This document shows positions 22,245 to 32,926 of a stretch of 64,000 nucleotides of DNA, piece after piece. The position numbers and the translations under genes are program-made. How positions within the stretch are numbered: position 1 is the first letter of the stretch; each line of letters starts with the position of its first letter. The DNA comes from Forficula auricularia. Its lineage: Eukaryota > Arthropoda > Insecta > Dermaptera > Forficulidae. The notes below the pieces were generated by a model. It was not told the origin of the DNA and ran no database searches. It saw only the letters and a program-made list of their open reading frames with translations. The stretch is taken from contig JALMQS010000816.1 of the NCBI GenBank assembly GCA_024734495.1, positions 7,155,171 through 7,219,170 on the forward strand, written 5' to 3'.

Positions 22245-23368
22245 CACTGCCCAACAATGAAAATGTTTCGGGCTCAAATATAGCTGATTCTTATGTATTT
22301 CCACCTGGCGAATTTAAAAATCACCATAAAAATTACCGATTAGCTCTTGTTTTGGAGATATTATAGGTCAAAACGAGGAAAAAGGTCATTTTCGAGTCCA
22401 ATTAAATACACAATACATGAAATGTTTCTTTAATGCAATGAAATTGAATAAACTTTTAATATGATATATTTTTAATCTTTCTTAATAAGTGTTTAACACT
22501 TGTTGCTGTCGTACCAAGAACATTGGCTACGCATCTGTAGCTGCGCCCATCATCGATTAACTCAACGGCTTTCGCAGAATCTGTAATGCTAAGGGGCATA
22601 ATTTGGATGTGTCTAGTCGAAAAGACACTCAAATAATGGATTTCAAGCATATTATCATCAAATGAAAAACAAGGATTGAAAGATTATAATAAAGATATTA
22701 GATTTCATCAAAAATCAATAAATATCAAATTATCCGATTTTATTTCATTTAAATTGTAATTTTTAAATAAAATGTTTTAAATTTATGTTACACTTATTAA
22801 GAAAGGTTAAAAATATATCATATTAAAAGTTTATTCAATTTTATTGCATTAAAAATACATTTTATTAGTTATTTAAAAAAAATATCTAAGTGTTACGATT
22901 TTCTTGGCAGATAGTGTATTAAATAGCAATATTTGAAATCAAAATATTTTGGTGGCGTAATAGAAAACAGTTTCCTCTCTTATTTTCAAATTACCAGTTG
23001 TTTTTAGTTCAATTAGAACTCGAGTTATAACTAAAAAACTAAAACTTCGTGATTATAAAGGATTAAAACATATAGTCTTAGTTTTTTAGATATATGGTAA
23101 CTGAGCTAAATACAAGTGGTAATTTGAAAATCAAAAAGGAAGCTGTTCTCTATTACGTCAACAAAACATTTTGATTTCAAATATTGCTGTTTAATATCTA
23201 ATAGGACTCGAATATAGGTCAAAATGGCATTTTTCGGTCATTTTGACCGATAATATCTCAAAACTGTGACCTATTGTAAAAAATCGGGAAATCGCATGAT
23301 AATCAGAGTATAAAACTCTAATGGAATCCATTGTTAGGTTTACGGTTAGAAATTTTTGTTGAGCAGTG
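22245..23368. mobile_element. TIR element containing nested Tc1/mariner and foldback pieces
   Basis: The ends read CACTGCCCAACAA and TTGTTGAGCAGTG. Inside are a minus-strand HTH fragment (22456-22599), a plus-strand end of the same transposon family (22790-22920, ending TTGGCAGATAGTGTA) and a foldback (22923-23010 with 23100-23200). Flanking duplications are unclear. Confidence 0.5.
22456..22599 (-). pseudogene. Tc1/mariner transposase HTH fragment
   Basis: PLSITDSAKAVELIDDGRSY and VANVLGTTATSVKHLLRK form the N-terminal paired-like HTH. The frame ends soon after, so only the DNA-binding start survives. Confidence 0.65.
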
Positions 23369-23397
23369 TAATTAATACTCCTGAAAGAATCCAAGAG

Positions 23398-23690
23398 GGA
23401 GCCGATAGCCGAGCGGATAAAGTCATTGATTCTGCAAAACACAACATCACGGGTTCGGTCCCAGCTAGAAGCAAAAATTAAAAAAATAATATTTCCAATA
23501 ATAATAATAATAATAATACCGACTCCCCCGCTCCAGGAACTGACAATTCCTGGTTCTAAAGAATGCAGAAGGCAACGGGAAACCACCGCATCATTATTTT
23601 CCCAATAGGAATCATCAAGAGTGAGAAATCGTCATGATGATGGCCAAACTCCGAAGAGAGACGGCACCATTAGAAGAAGAAAGAGTTTAA
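23398..23690 (+). mobile_element. tRNA-derived SINE, tail shared with a LINE
   Basis: A box TAGCCGAGCGG and B box GGTTCGGTCCC lie about 40 bp apart. An AT-rich (TAA)n stretch and the body follow. The 3' end AGAGACGGCACC, TTAGAAGAAGAA matches the 3' end of the minus-strand LINE at 239-300. The shared tail suggests that LINE family mobilised it. Confidence 0.75.
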
Positions 23691-23845
23691 GGGTCTCAGA
23701 GTTTGAGAATCGCGAATCTAGATAATTGGTTTGCTAAATTTAAAAAATTATAATTATAATGATATGTACATATATAAATAAGAAAATGATGATTTGATAT
23801 ATTTTTTCATGAGTCTTTTCCAACATAATTGTAATATATGTATAT

Positions 23846-24404
23846 TAGGGTGGCCCTTATTTTGGGTATTTTCGAATTTTATTTTATTTGTAAGATTCCC
23901 ATCTAAATAACATGGGGTCTTTGGCATTGACCGATCAATTTTTTATTCGAGCCAAAGCAATGGTTTAAAAAATTTGAAACTCTGTAGATTTTATCCTTAT
24001 AATAGTACCTACCCTTCAGAATTTTTACAGATTTGTAGCTATTTTAATTTTCTCTCTCTAACTTACTAACACTAAGATATGGCAGTATTTTATCTAGCTG
24101 TAACTCCAAAATTGTAATAATTAAAAATCTGAAAAAACTCTGAAGGATAACTACTATTATAAGGGTAAAGTTTCAGAGTTTTAGAGATTCAAATTTTTTG
24201 AAATATTACTTTGGCCGAAATAAAAAATTGATAGTTCAATGGCAAAAACCCCATGTTATTTAGATGGGAAACTTGCATCGCTCTGAGGCTCAGGTTAAAA
24301 TTGAGATAGGGACTTGAAACTTGGAAGATTTTTTATTTATTTCGAACCATATGAGCCTCTGCCAGGGTAAAAATTCGAAAATACCCAAAATAAGGACCAC
24401 CCTA
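23846..24404. mobile_element. TIR element with perfect 8-bp duplication
   Basis: The termini are TAGGGTGGCCCTTATTTTGG and the inverted match CCACCCTA at 24404. ATGTATAT lies directly on both sides (23838-23845 and 24405-24412). The 8-bp duplication points to a hAT-like group. Long inverted arms, no coding sequence. Confidence 0.75.
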
Positions 24405-24475
24405 ATGTATATAGGTTGGCACAAAATTCATGAAGGGGTTTAAAAAATTTGTAATTTGTTTAATAGAAAAGTTTT

Positions 24476-25013
24476 TATTTTGCCGAGAGTAGCAGAGTTG
24501 ATTCATAAAGAGAAACAAAGAGGTTGTCCTCTGCTTGATCCAAATAAACATAAGACACATAAATATAAAAAATATACAGTGAGGTGCAAAAAAATTGAGC
24601 CACCAATAAAAACTTGATTAAATAGGAAATTTTTTTTAAATTTTTACAAATAACCATATATTATGTTATATTAACTTTTAAACTAACATATTCAACAAAT
24701 ATTATTGATAATTTTTGAATTTTATAAAAAAAAAAATGTAAAATTAAATTAAAAGATACAATTTCAAATTATCATACTTTCTCAATATCACTTTACGTTT
24801 AAAAACCACCCAAACATACAGACAGAAATTTTGTTGAGGGTGTTTTCGTTCATAACTTTGCTTGAAAAGTGCGCAACCAAAATTTGGCGTGATTTGGAGC
24901 AATGTACAGACAAAACTTTAATTTTATATATATAGATATTTTTGATATATATGTGTGTACAGTGTATGTTTATTTCGATCAAGCAGAGGACAACCTCTTT
25001 GTTTCTCTTTATA
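24476..25013. mobile_element. foldback element interrupted by a Tc1-like end
   Basis: The arms (24500-24560 and 24955-25013) contain AACAAAGAGGTTGTCCTCTG, the same arm as the element at 41482-41814. At 24568-24790 lies a Tc1-like terminal segment starting CAGTGAGGTGCAAAAAAATT, the same family as 36315-38163. No hammerhead core remains here. Confidence 0.5.
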
Positions 25014-25688
25014 ATTTGTTTAAATTTAAATTTTTTTCTAAACTTATAAAGTATTTACACCTCTGAGATAAATGGAAAGTTACAACAAAATCCAATGAAT
25101 TACAAACTCAAGAGTAATTAGAACGTACAGGTATTAGAGAATTTCAATATTTATCCACCCCTTATGGATATCCGAGATAAGACCATTTCCAAAAGATATT
25201 CTGACAAGCATTAGCATTAGTAATCTTCCACTAATAGTTGTATAAATAATCTCCATGAATCAAATTTTATTATTTGAAAAAATAAATAAATAAATAAAAA
25301 TAGTTTTTATATTATTTTAAACCCCTTCTTGACTTTTAATAAAAAAAACAAACAAAAAAAACCAGTTTTATCAAACTTTGTAATTGTAAGTGTATGTAAA
25401 AACATGTGATATGGCTTTAATTAAATCTAATACTTAAAAAATCAGTTTCATTTTATAAACTAAATCTAATCATATTAGATATAATTTAGAATTATACATT
25501 TTTTCAAAGATTATAAAATTTTTATAAGTTTTCTAAATATTAACATTATTATTATTATTTCGCCTATACTGATAGATGATATAAATTAATATTTTAAATT
25601 AAACAAAGACAAATCCGTTTTATATTCTTTTATTCAATCTTCTCATTTTAATGTCAAATTATTAATTTTTTTTTTTAAACATCCAGAC

Positions 25689-26090
25689 ATGTTTCGGATT
25701 TCTTCTGAAACCATCTACAGTGGGTGGTCAAATGACCTTCCATATGTTAATGGTAAATCGGAGGTGATGGTAGTGTTTGAGGATGATACATCAATAATTT
25801 TTAAAGTTGAGAGAAATCAAAATAGCTTTGACGAAGTGAACACTACTCTCTCGTTGATTATGGATTGGTTCACGGTCAACAATTTGCTGCTTAACATAGG
25901 AAAGACCAAATGCATCAGATTCTCATTGTCGAACGTGGGACGGGTCGATGCTGATCTGACTTTGGGTAAGGAATCCCTTGATTATGTGGATTCTACGGAG
26001 TTTTTGGGCATGAAGTTGGACTCCAGGTTGCAATGGGGTCCTCATATTGGGGCTCTGGCAGGTAAGCTTGCTTTTGCGGCTTACGCAATC
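25689..26090 (+). pseudogene. LINE reverse-transcriptase fragment
   Basis: Reads NDLPYVNGKSEVMVVFEDDT (the FADD catalytic box with Ala changed to Glu), LNIGKTKCIRF, DSTEFLGMKLDSRLQWGPHI and LAGKLAFAAYAI. This is the palm-to-thumb part of a Jockey-group reverse transcriptase. Truncated on both sides, inactive. Confidence 0.8.
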
Positions 26091-26207
26091 AATTTATTTA
26101 CAATCAGTTATTTATTTACAACTTTTAGTAAATTTGATGAGAGTTAATTATCTTGAAGGAATAGTCATCCATTGATGTCTATCCTATTTGAATTTGTTTT
26201 TCCAGCT

Positions 26208-26800
26208 GAAGGTCAACATCATTTCTTCTGTATCAAGTATGTGGTATTTCTTTCTTCTTCTGATAGTCTGGCTATTGTCCAATAGGACAATGGCCGATGT
26301 GTTTGAATGATGTTCTAGTTTCCTTGAAGGTCAACATCTTTTCTTCTGTATCAAGTATGTGGTATTTCTTTCTTCTTCTGATAGTCTGGCCATTGTCCTA
26401 TTGGACAATGGCCGATGTGTTTGAATGATGTTCTAGTTTCCTTGAAGGTCAACATCTTTTCTTCTGTATCAAGTATGTGGTATTTCTTTCTTCTTCTGAT
26501 AGTCTGGCTATTGTCCAATAGGACAATGGCCGATGTGTTTGAATGATGTTCTAGTTTCTTGAGGTCAACATCTTTTCTTCTGCATCAAGTATGTGGTATT
26601 TCTTTCTTCTTCTGATAGTCTGGCTATTGTCCAATAGGACAATGGCCGATGTGTTTGAATGATGTTCTAGTTTCCTTGAAGGTCAACATCTTTTCTTCTG
26701 TATCAAGTATGTGGTATTTTCTTCTTCTTCTGATAGTCTGGCTATTGTCCAATAGGACAATGGCCGATGTGTTTGAATGCTGTTCTAGTTTCCTTTGATG
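26208..26800 (-). repeat. 118-bp tandem repeat derived from a LINE 3' end
   Basis: Five units begin GAAGGTCAACATC at 26208, 26326, 26444, 26561 and 26678 (spacing 118, 118, 117, 117), nearly identical. The last unit runs into the coding end of the minus-strand LINE (26624-27236), so the array is an amplified LINE terminus. Confidence 0.9.
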
Positions 26801-27236
26801 TTTATCGAATTGGTTGTATATGACTTCTCTGATTGACGGTACATCTAGATCTTTATGTAGAATTTCATTTGTTATGTACCAGGGGGCATTAGTAATGCCT
26901 CTGAGAATTTTTGATTGCACTCTCTGTATCTTGCTCAAGTTGGACTCACTGGCTGTTCCCCATATTTGACAGCCATACAACCAAATAGGCTAAAGGATGG
27001 CTTTATAAATCATCACTTTTGTTTTCAGGGCAAGCTGTTTCATTTCTTGTTTTCTTGATGTGCTCCTTCCAAGTGTCAAGGTGCAGACCTAGATATTTCA
27101 CTGTATTAGTGTTGGGGATAATTTTTGAATTTATATACACTGGTGAACACGTACATCTTTTATTTGTAAATGTAATATGCGTAGATTTGCTTTCATTTAT
27201 ACGAATTCGCCATTGAATAAAAAGATAGTGTAAATT
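26624..27236 (-). pseudogene. Jockey-group LINE C-terminal region
   Basis: From upstream: QWRIRINESKSTHITFTNK, NTVKYLGLHLDTWKEHIKKT, then after frameshifts LYGCQIWGTASESN, QRVQSKILRGITNAPWYITN, LHKDLDVPSIREVIYNQFDK. These are the thumb and tail of a Jockey-type reverse transcriptase. It is 5' truncated and frameshifted. Confidence 0.8.
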
Positions 27237-27779
27237 ATCTTCTTCTTCTTTTTTTGGACTGCCTCATCCACTTAGTTACAAGTGATGATGGATTCAGAAA
27301 AAACTCGAAACATATATATCTGATTGTTTCTAAAAAATTTTTATAATGATTTGACCTTAAAATGAGAAGATTGTATAATATAAAACGGATTTGTTTTTGT
27401 TTTAATCAAAGATCACTAAATCAAGAATAAAATAATTTAAATTAGAATTATATTAGATAAAATATCTTTATGAAAAAGATTTGATTAAAATTTTTTAGAA
27501 TATTCTTGTATTTTATTTAGTTTATATAAGTATAGTATTTGGTAAATAGAGTAATTGCATCAAAAAATATACCCAGTGGCAACTCATGGTCATTTTTGTC
27601 AATGGGGCAAGATTTAAGATTGGTGAAAATGAGAACACAGGCGTGCATTGTATTAAAATTTCCATCTGATGATTATTTTGGGAAATGTCGATTTTTTTGT
27701 GGGTCCAAAATAAAAAAATATATATTTTTTTATCATGATGTGTGAGATATCACTGTTAAGATCTTTTAAAGTAAAATTC

Positions 27780-28510
27780 GATTTAATTTTTTTCGGTTTA
27801 AAATGACTGAGAGAGGGCCCTCAAAGTACCCATTTTTACTTTACCATACAGGGTATGGTCAAGTATTGTAATCGTGCATGAAAAAAGTGGTTTTTTCCTT
27901 CTTTTTTTCGAAATATCTCAAAAACGGCTGAAACTATTTTGATTAAAAAAATTGAGCGAAACCATGGAATTTCGCTCTACAAAAAAGCTCAAATAAGTGA
28001 AAATTGAAAAAATTATATTTTTCGAGATAATAATTGTTTTTTCAAAATGTCTGTTAGTCTGTCGGGTTGTCTGTTAGTTAGTCTGTGCGTTACCAAATTT
28101 TTTTGGACGAGCTAGCTCAAAAACTAGTGTGAATATCGAAACCAAATTTCACACGTAGTTTTGGTTCAATGAGATTAAGAGCTGATTAGATTTTGGTGCA
28201 TATCGACCCAAAATTAAGGAGGGTGGAGGGGGGTTAAAAATTAAAAATCTAGGGCGTTTGAGCAAACTCAACCAAATGTTGTATCATCAATTGTATAATC
28301 AATGGGACCCCAGAAGTCTAAAAATGCAAAAACTAACCGCCCAAATGGTGGGGGGGGGGGGTCAAAAAATGAAAATCTAGGCCCTTATATCAAACTCAAC
28401 CAAATTTTGTATACATAATCAGTGGGAGCCCAGAAGTCTAAAAATGCAAAAACTAACCCCTCCCCTACATGAATATAAATAATTTTAAGGGCCAGGTTGT
28501 ATGGTAAAGT
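27780..28510. repeat. dispersed repeat with TGTATGGTAAAGT-type ends
   Basis: It begins near TACCATACAGGGTATGGTCA and ends near TTGTATGGTAAAGT. Internally it has two direct copies of a unit of about 110 bp (CCAAATTTTGTAT..GGGACCCCAG..CTAAAAATGCAAAAACTAAC). Related sequence occurs at 45440-45850, 53290-53640 and 55110-55300. No protein. Confidence 0.55.
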
Positions 28511-28676
28511 CAAGTGGATGGCCACATCAGAACACGTCAGCTTATTAAGTGATTTTTGTCCCTATCGGAGTTATAAATGGCTCTACTTATTCATCTTTTT
28601 AGTAATAATTGAAATTTTTCATTAGTTGACAAATTCTATTTAATAAATAATTTTTTTTTTAATAATATAATTTCAT

Positions 28677-29105
28677 TGGGATGAGTTAGCCATACTATCA
28701 GAGGATGAAGCCACAGTGATTAAACAATTGGAAACTCTCAGTGAATGCGCTGGAAAAGTTGGCTTACAGATCTCATTTGAAAAATACGAAATTCATCTGC
28801 TCAAATTGTGATGTCCAAATTCTGGACACAAAATACGGAAAAATTGAATGAGTCCCACAATTTAAAAATATCTAGGGGAAATCCTCGAACGGGAGAAATG
28901 GAAAGAAATGGAAAAAGAAGTCGCCTAGAGAAATATAAGAGCATATGGGAGAATATGTCTAATTCTATGTCGTATGCCTCATAAATGAGGCGTCGTGATC
29001 GGTGTGTAGTAATATGGCCCTGTTCAGAATATGTAACATCTATAATAAAAAGTGCTTGTCTAGGAACACAAAGATTAAGAAATTACAGAAAACAGAAATC
29101 GCATT
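28677..29105 (+). pseudogene. LINE reverse-transcriptase fragment
   Basis: ELAILSEDEATVIKQLETLS, CAGKVGLQISFEK, then KYLGEILEREKWKEMEKEVA. This is the region just after the catalytic ADD motif of a LINE. Many stops; inactive. Confidence 0.6.
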
Positions 29106-29189
29106 TTTCAGCTAGACCCTTATACTAACACCTACTGACTATTTTGGAAAATGATTTCAGAACCCAAATAACATATCCCATACTATAGT

Positions 29190-29345
29190 GTGATTAGCAC
29201 ACATCCCGAAAGTCATGCATTTCCAGCCTTCTGGGGGTCCCCAGAATATGTACACAAAATTTGGTTGAGTTTGGTCGGAAGGGCTAGAATTTTCATTTTT
29301 GACCCTCCCTCCCCCATTTTTGATGGTTATTTTCAAATTTTTTTA
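29190..29345 (+). repeat. copy of the GCATTTCTAG-CTTCTGGGGG unit
   Basis: It matches the internal unit of 6338-6887 and 38940-39235. The overlapping frame is not a gene. Confidence 0.5.
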
Positions 29346-29378
29346 AAACGAAAATGTCAAAAATTACATCCTCTACAA

Positions 29379-29629
29379 CAGTGTTCTGCAAAGTGTGTGC
29401 CACGGCACACTGGTATACCTTGGTCATTAGGGAGTGTGCCTCGGAAAAATGAGCAGCAAGAGATGAGAGCAGCCTTATCAACGATTGTACCAAATTTTGA
29501 TCGCCTGTGCTCAGTTAAGCAGGCTTACATTTCTCATTAAATAAACATTGTTTTATTTCTTTGGTGTTCCTCTAAAATTTCTTGATTTGGTAGGTGTACC
29601 TTGAACACAAAAAGTTTGCGGAACATTTG
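29379..29629. mobile_element. hAT-type MITE with perfect 8-bp duplication
   Basis: CTCTACAA is directly repeated at 29371-29378 and 29630-29637. The ends are CAGTGTTCTGCAAAGTGTG and the inverted GTTTGCGGAACATTTG. The GTGCCACGGCACAC text near the start is typical of hAT elements. Confidence 0.8.
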
Positions 29630-29640
29630 CTCTACAATTT

Positions 29641-30290
29641 TGCTTATTTAAAGAAAAACGAGGCAAAAACTCAACGAATTCTTGAAGAAGCTTATATGAT
29701 AGTCAGGCACAATCATTAGCAACATGCAAAATATGGTTTCAACGATGACGATGGGACCAGAAATGTGTCGTCTATCATGAGCTATTGAAACCGTCTGAAA
29801 CAGTAAATGCTAAACGCTACCAACAACAATTAATTGATTTGAACCGTGCATTGCAAGAAAAAATGCCAGAATATCAAAAAAGGCAACATAAAGTGATTTT
29901 CCTTCATGACAATGCTCCTTCACATAAAGCAAAAACGGTTCAGGATACGCTGGAAGCACTCAACTGGGAATTGCTACCCCATGCGGCTTACTCACCAGAC
30001 CTGGCTCCTTCCGACTACCACCTGTTTTCATCGATGGGCCACGCACTTAAAGAGCAGCACTTCAAAACTTACGAAAAAGTCGAAAAATGGGCCAATGAAT
30101 GGTTTTCTTTCAATGACTAGCCGTTTTTTTGGAAGGGGATGCACCAATTGACAGAAAGGTGGTCAAAATATGTAGAAAGTGATGGAGAGTACTTTGAATA
30201 AAATATTTTTTTCTATCCTATTTAAAACAAAGTGTTTTATTTTCATAAAAAAGGCCCATTTCATATGCATACACCTGGTATATTAGCAAG
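29641..30290 (+). pseudogene. mariner transposase with internal deletion
   Basis: The N-terminal HTH part reads EAKTQRILEEAY and then SLATCKIWFQR. After a deletion of roughly the middle third the frame resumes at HELLKPSETVNAKRYQQQLI and continues through HDNAPSH (second catalytic Asp) and SPDLAPSDYHLF (third), ending near 30117. The remaining tail (GRGCTN-like text, SDGEYFE) is frameshifted. A terminal repeat-like CATACACCTGGTA follows near 30267. Inactive. Confidence 0.85.
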
Positions 30291-30559
30291 GCTGTGGAGT
30301 GAACGTTTTTAATTTTTTGGGCCAGCGTAAAGTGTCCCCTAGTATTGATAAGCGCACTCAGTTGCTTCGGGCTGAAGTAGATATTTGTCAGAAGAGAGAG
30401 GGTAAAGTTTGGTAGAAAGCTATACGAGATGGAGAAACACAAATCGGCCTGCTATGAGTGTGACCCAATAATCACGCTGAAAGTAATAATCACGAACAAA
30501 TAATTGATAAAATTAAATTATAAAGAAAAATTAATTAATGGTTGTTTTAATATAATAAA

Positions 30560-30895
30560 ATAAACTGCAACGGATCGTTGCTAAACTTTATCCAAATACA
30601 TTTGAAATATTAATAAGTTTATTCCTTTATTATTAATCAGATATCACTTGCAATTTGCAGTTCATGTTGACTTTAATTCAAAAATAATGATCAATTCTCA
30701 TTTAACAGTCGAGGAATAACCATTCTACATTCGATTTTTGACATTTCGGTTATTATTGGTAACCATTGGTAAAGACATGGAGGAATCGGCTTAGAATCAA
30801 AAATAACGATCGATTCTTATCTAATAGTAGAGGAATAACCTTATTGCATTCCATTTTTGATGTTATGACTATTAATGGCAACCTCTAGTTATTCA
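30560..30895. repeat. inverted copy of the repeat at 1437-1815
   Basis: It reads GCAACGGATCGTTGCTAAAC and so on, the reverse complement of 1810 down to 1490. The LINE at 30928 begins immediately after. Confidence 0.65.
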
Positions 30896-30927
30896 CCTCT
30901 TAATACAGGCTGGCACCAGTGCTTACA

Positions 30928-32094
30928 GAGAATCAGCCCAGAGAACAGGCAGGCTTCAGGAATGGCTTCTCGACGACCGATCAATTACAGGTCCTTAACT
31001 AATTGATAGAAAAATCTAAAGAATACTAATTTGATCTATTTATTGCATTTCTTGATTATAAGAAAGCATTCGACACAATTGAACACGACTATATATTCAA
31101 ATCAATGCACTCCCAAGGCATAGACACAAATTATATTAACCTCATAAAAAATATTTACAAAAATTCAGAATCACGAATAACTATAGAAGACAATGGTCCA
31201 TATTTTTTGATCGAAAGAGGAGTGAAACAAGGAGACCCATTGTCACCAGCGCTTTTCAACTGCGCATTAGAAAATATGTTCAGAGAACTTAACTGGTGTA
31301 ATATGGGTATAAAGATTGACGGTGAATATTTAAATAACTTGAGGTTTGCAGACGACTTGGTACTGATAGCATCGTCGAGGACCCAAATAGAAGAAATGAT
31401 AAACCAAATAATTAAAAAAGGAAAAATTATGGGTTTGGAACTAAATTTCAAAAAATCAATGTTTATATCCTCTAGCCCACAGACTGACATCATATTAGAA
31501 GAAAATAAAACAATGATAAAATATCAAGAAGACGTTATATACTTGGGTCAATTGATAAGTTTCAACGAAAGATCAAATAAAGAGGTTAAAAGAAGAATAA
31601 ATTTAGGATGGAATAAATTCTGGTCACTAAAATTTATATTGAAAAACAAAAGTATAGACTTAAGATCAAAAATAAATATCTTTAAATCCTGCGTGACTCC
31701 AGTTCTGACTTATGGTTCTCAAACCTGGTCCATTACTAAAAATTTATACAACAAGCTGGAGACTACACAAAGAGCAATGCTAAGAAGCATTTTAGAAATT
31801 AAAAAACAGGACAGAGTAAGAAATGAAACTATTTATCATAAAACAAAAATAAAAAATATCGTGTCAACTATAAAAACTCTCAAGTGGAAATGGGCAGGTC
31901 ATGTGTATAGGCAGGAAGACGGAAGATGGACTAAAAAAGTGACAGAATGGTGTCCCATAGACAAGAAAAGAAGGAAAGGAAGACAAAACGCAAGATGGAG
32001 TGATGACATCAAGAATTTTGCAGGGAACGAGTGGAGTAGAATAACAAGAGACAGAAACCTATGGAAAGAAGTTGGAGAGGCCTATGCCCAATAA
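30928..32094 (+). pseudogene. RTE-like LINE reverse transcriptase, 5' truncated
   Basis: The best-preserved LINE in the window. ENQPREQAGFRNGFSTTDQL with two stops, then an open frame of 329 codons from 31105: FLDYKKAFDTIEHD (first catalytic Asp), ERGVKQGDPLSPALFN, LRFADDLVLIAS (catalytic DD), TPVLTYGSQTWS, and the C-terminal WKWAGHVYRQEDGRW and RWSDDIKNFAGNEWSR. The tail is followed by (TAA)n at 32183-32201, as in RTE-type elements. The missing 5' half and early stops make it non-autonomous. Likely the same family as the endonuclease half at 40530-42291. Confidence 0.85.
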
Positions 32095-32214
32095 TGGACT
32101 CAACAATATTATAAAAATGTTTGTTTAAAAAATATGTTTTAAATACACTGTATCAATCAATTTATTGTAAATAAAGGCTTAATAATAATAATAATAATAC
32201 AGGCTAGTCTCCAG

Positions 32215-32660
32215 GATTGAAAAGAAAAAGAACAAAAACAAAAAAAGGCCAAGCACGAGCTCGGCCAATCTGCAAACAGAAAAAAATGCGTTGGCGGATG
32301 CAACCTCTGATCAGTCAGAGGTTGCAACAACATCCGATCCGGCGACTGTTGAAAGATCTGACGCGTCGGCAGTTCCCAGCTCGTCTAACGTGGAAGAATC
32401 GACTTAAAATCAAAAAGACTAAATTCTTTTATGGCTCCAACTACTTCAACCAAGAGAAACGAAATTAAAAAAAACAAACAAATTGTCAAGAGTAACCTAA
32501 TGTCAAGCACGAGCTCCTCGGCGGATATTGAAACAGCTCCAACTAATTCAACCGAGAGAAACGAACAACCTCTGATCAGTCAGAGGTTGCAACAACATCC
32601 GATCTGCCGACTGTTAAAAGATCTGACGCGTCGGCAGTTCCCAGCTCGTCTATAAGGTAT
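32215..32660 (+). pseudogene. R1-like LINE ORF1 remnant with 85-bp direct repeat
   Basis: The frame with SSSADIETAPTNSTERNEQ and ATTSDPATVERSDASAVPSS looks like the low-complexity N-terminus of a LINE ORF1. An 85-bp block is present at 32302-32386 and 32567-32651; each starts with a palindrome (ACCTCTGA, then TCAGAGGT). 32386-32431 also matches the dispersed repeat at 1437-1483 inverted. Confidence 0.5.
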
Positions 32661-32926
32661 GTCCATGCGCACATCTTCTCTCTCTTTCTAGCTCGCTGTG
32701 AAGTCATCTGGCAATTAAAATTTGTTTTAATGTAATAATATAATATGTAATAATGTTTTTTATCTTGAGACTCAAAAACAATGCATTATATGAAAAAAAG
32801 TTTCAAATAAAAGTTTATTTATATCAAGGGGGGAATAAGAATAATTATTTTTTGGATTTTTTTTAGATCTAATTGATTTAAAAAAATTTTTATTTGATGT
32901 CGTATAAAAAATAGTTCTTATAAAAG

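Noticed and set aside
25200..25680. A gene between the foldback at 24476-25013 and the LINE at 25689
   Set aside because: Only AT-rich sequence with no frame or repeat match.
27256..27325. Another hammerhead core (GTGATGATGG..GAAAC)
   Set aside because: The first core base is G, stem II does not pair, and no stem I is visible. It may be a dead relative.
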